A stretch of DNA of 5,640 nt from positions 1 through 5,640 of the forward strand of contig JAPPKI010000488.1 in NCBI GenBank assembly GCA_028820035.1, written 5' to 3'. Below the pieces are notes generated by a model, which had not been told where the DNA came from, made no database searches, and was given only the letters and a program-made list of their open reading frames with translations. Below are positions 4,868 through 5,640 of this stretch, in pieces. Source of the DNA: a bacterium (lineage in GTDB: Bacteria; Actinomycetota; Acidimicrobiia; Acidimicrobiales; Bin134). Made by a program: the position numbers and the translations under genes. The number at the start of each line of letters is the position of its first letter. The first letter of the stretch is position 1.

Positions 4868-5275
4868 GTGCTCACCGGTGAGCACACTCGTTCCCTGGAC
4901 GACAAGGGACGGCTCTCGTTGCCGCCGGCCTTCCGCTCGGTGCTGGCCGAAGGGGCGTACGTGGCCATCTACAGGCAGTGCCTCGGCATTTGGACAGCGG
5001 AAGAGGCCCGCAGTGCGCTGGAGCGACTCGAGGCCGCGGTTCGGGCCGGAGAGGCCGTCGGCGACGAGCTCCGGGCATTCTCCTCCAGCCTCGAACCGGC
5101 CACCGTGGATGCCCAAGGCCGGTTGAACCTCCCCTCCTCCAAGCGTGAGGTGCTGGGTCTGGACAAGAACGTGGTGCTGGTCGGTGTGTTCAACCGCGGC
5201 GAGGTGTGGGACGCGGAGCAATGGCAGTCGCTGCAAGCCGAACTCGGCGAGGCAGACGTAGACCGGTGGTTGTGA
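4868..5275 (+). CDS. mraZ: Transcriptional regulator MraZ
   Basis: A 135-residue MraZ, slightly shorter than most (about 140-150). Two SpoVT/AbrB-like halves are visible, each with the DXXXR signature: GEHTRSLDDKGRLSLPPAFR at residues 4-23 (D11...R15) and VDAQGRLNLPSSKRE at 80-94 (D81...R85). MraZ forms ring-shaped oligomers and binds GGG-containing repeats upstream of the dcw cluster, repressing its own operon in E. coli. The start is GTG at 4868, with GGAGGG at 4858-4863 as ribosome binding site. An in-frame TTG at 4856 overlaps that site and is unlikely. Five MraZ boxes lie just upstream, supporting autoregulation. The gene is followed by an unusually long 264-bp spacer before rsmH rather than the usual short gap. 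Confidence 0.97.
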   Translation: MLTGEHTRSLDDKGRLSLPPAFRSVLAEGAYVAIYRQCLGIWTAEEARSALERLEAAVRAGEAVGDELRAFSSSLEPATVDAQGRLNLPSSKREVLGLDKNVVLVGVFNRGEVWDAEQWQSLQAELGEADVDRWL

Positions 5276-5539
5276 TGTGGATTCGCAGACAGACAACAGG
5301 GTCGGTGACCTCCATGTAAGCCGACTAGGAGTGCGCTCATGGGCAGTCCTCCGTCCGACGAGATGGAAGGCCCCTACTCCGCCCGCTTGCCATCTGACAC
5401 AACCGGGGAGAAATCCCGGAGTGCGGTCGCCGGGCGGAGGACTGCCGATGGGCGACATTCTTGCCGTCCGATCCCATCGGACGCAAAAAACGGGCCCTTC
5501 AAACAGCAGTCTGCTGAGCCGCCAGGGAGGTGAAAAATC
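5276..5539 (+). ncRNA. Structured leader RNA upstream of rsmH (mraW-motif-like)
   Basis: This 264-bp spacer can fold into a compact RNA. Bases 5334-5353 pair with 5435-5454 over 20 facing positions with one G-G mismatch and one G-U. Inside are a 10-bp stem (5361-5371 with 5385-5395, one A-G mismatch, one G-U) and a short stem around 5403-5419 that can present GGGA-GAAA-TCCC, a GNRA tetraloop. Downstream are a perfect 8-bp hairpin (5465-5472 with 5476-5483, loop CCC) and CAGCA-GTC-TGCTG (5504-5516), which lies just before the ribosome binding site. An actinobacterial 'mraW RNA motif' in the leader of mraW (rsmH) has been described. Position fits, but I cannot confirm the consensus. It may regulate rsmH and downstream cell wall genes. 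Confidence 0.65.
5524..5532 (+). promoter_or_regulatory. rsmH ribosome binding site
   Basis: AGGGAGGTG, with GGAGG at 5526-5530, lies 9 nt before the ATG at 5540. It is the strongest Shine-Dalgarno in the window. It follows the CAGCA/TGCTG hairpin (5504-5516) by 7 nt, so refolding nearby could mask or expose it. Confidence 0.8.
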
Positions 5540-5640
5540 ATGAACGGGGGGACACCGACAGCGATCGAACGTCGTTTCGCCCATCACCCCGTCATGGTTA
5601 CAGAAGTGGTGGAGCACCTGTCTACGGTCCCGTCGGGAGC
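5540..5640 (+). CDS. rsmH: 16S rRNA (cytosine-N4) methyltransferase RsmH, 5' part
   Basis: The first 33 codons of rsmH (mraW); the gene runs off the right edge. The peptide contains FAHHPVMVTEVVEHL (residues 13-27) followed by VPSG (30-33). This is the typical N terminus of RsmH, which N4-methylates cytosine 1402 of 16S rRNA with S-adenosylmethionine. The ATG at 5540 is fixed by the strong ribosome binding site. In the dcw cluster it normally precedes ftsL, ftsI and the mur genes, which would lie beyond the window. It is separated from mraZ by the structured spacer. Confidence 0.96.
   Translation, partial: MNGGTPTAIERRFAHHPVMVTEVVEHLSTVPSG

Noticed and set aside
5465..5490. Rho-independent terminator at the 8-bp hairpin before rsmH
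   Set aside because: The stem is followed by a run of A, not T, on the plus strand, so it is not a canonical terminator in that direction.
5277..5543. An 88-codon plus-strand reading frame between mraZ and rsmH whose stop overlaps the rsmH ATG
   Set aside because: The translation has no protein-like pattern or known domain, and the same bases form extensive self-complementary helices. The ATGA overlap is most likely coincidence.
4769..5617. Long minus-strand open frame opposite mraZ and rsmH
   Set aside because: It is antisense to clearly recognisable mraZ and rsmH in high-GC DNA, where long spurious frames are common. No domain is recognised.

Overview
The window looks like a chromosomal segment of a high-GC actinobacterium. 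The mraZ-rsmH gene order, an actinobacterial type of HhH-GPD protein, an actinobacterial type of HNH protein and several starts that look leaderless (a TANNNT box 6-7 nt before the start codon) support this. An acidimicrobial lineage is my guess, not something the sequence proves. GTG and TTG starts are common.

Left part (1-2327): an accessory-looking block with a more AT-rich third-codon texture than the right part. A DUF2442 gene (211-510) and a DUF4160 gene (523-783) form a tight two-gene unit on the plus strand. A short perfect palindrome abuts its Shine-Dalgarno sequence. Converging on it is a 483-residue minus-strand protein (876-2327). This has N-terminal winged-helix-like segments, a Pro/Ser/Thr-rich linker and an internal FokI-type PD-(D/E)XK nuclease domain (D279, D297, K299). 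No methyltransferase is visible in the window. Upstream of it on the same strand lies a DNA-glycosylase-like HhH-GPD gene (2362-2937).

Middle (2938-4585): a 31-bp direct repeat lies in the divergent region between the HhH-GPD gene and a small conserved-looking gene (3048-3257). Each copy sits where it would supply the -10 element of one gene, so the repeat may be a duplicated bidirectional promoter. Then come a strong hairpin, an HNH nuclease gene (3354-3872) and a lipoate-ligase/octanoyltransferase-like gene (3905-4585).

Right part (4586-5640): the start of the division and cell wall (dcw) cluster. It holds a 37-bp direct repeat in two copies plus a degenerate third, and a GC-rich hairpin. 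Next is a five-unit MraZ-box array with exact 10-bp period overlapping a -10 element, then mraZ (4868-5275). A 264-bp mraZ-rsmH spacer follows that can fold into an elaborate RNA with a helix of 20 facing positions. The window ends in the first 33 codons of rsmH. The most interesting items are the rsmH leader RNA, the MraZ-box array, the duplicated divergent promoter element and the orphan FokI-domain protein.
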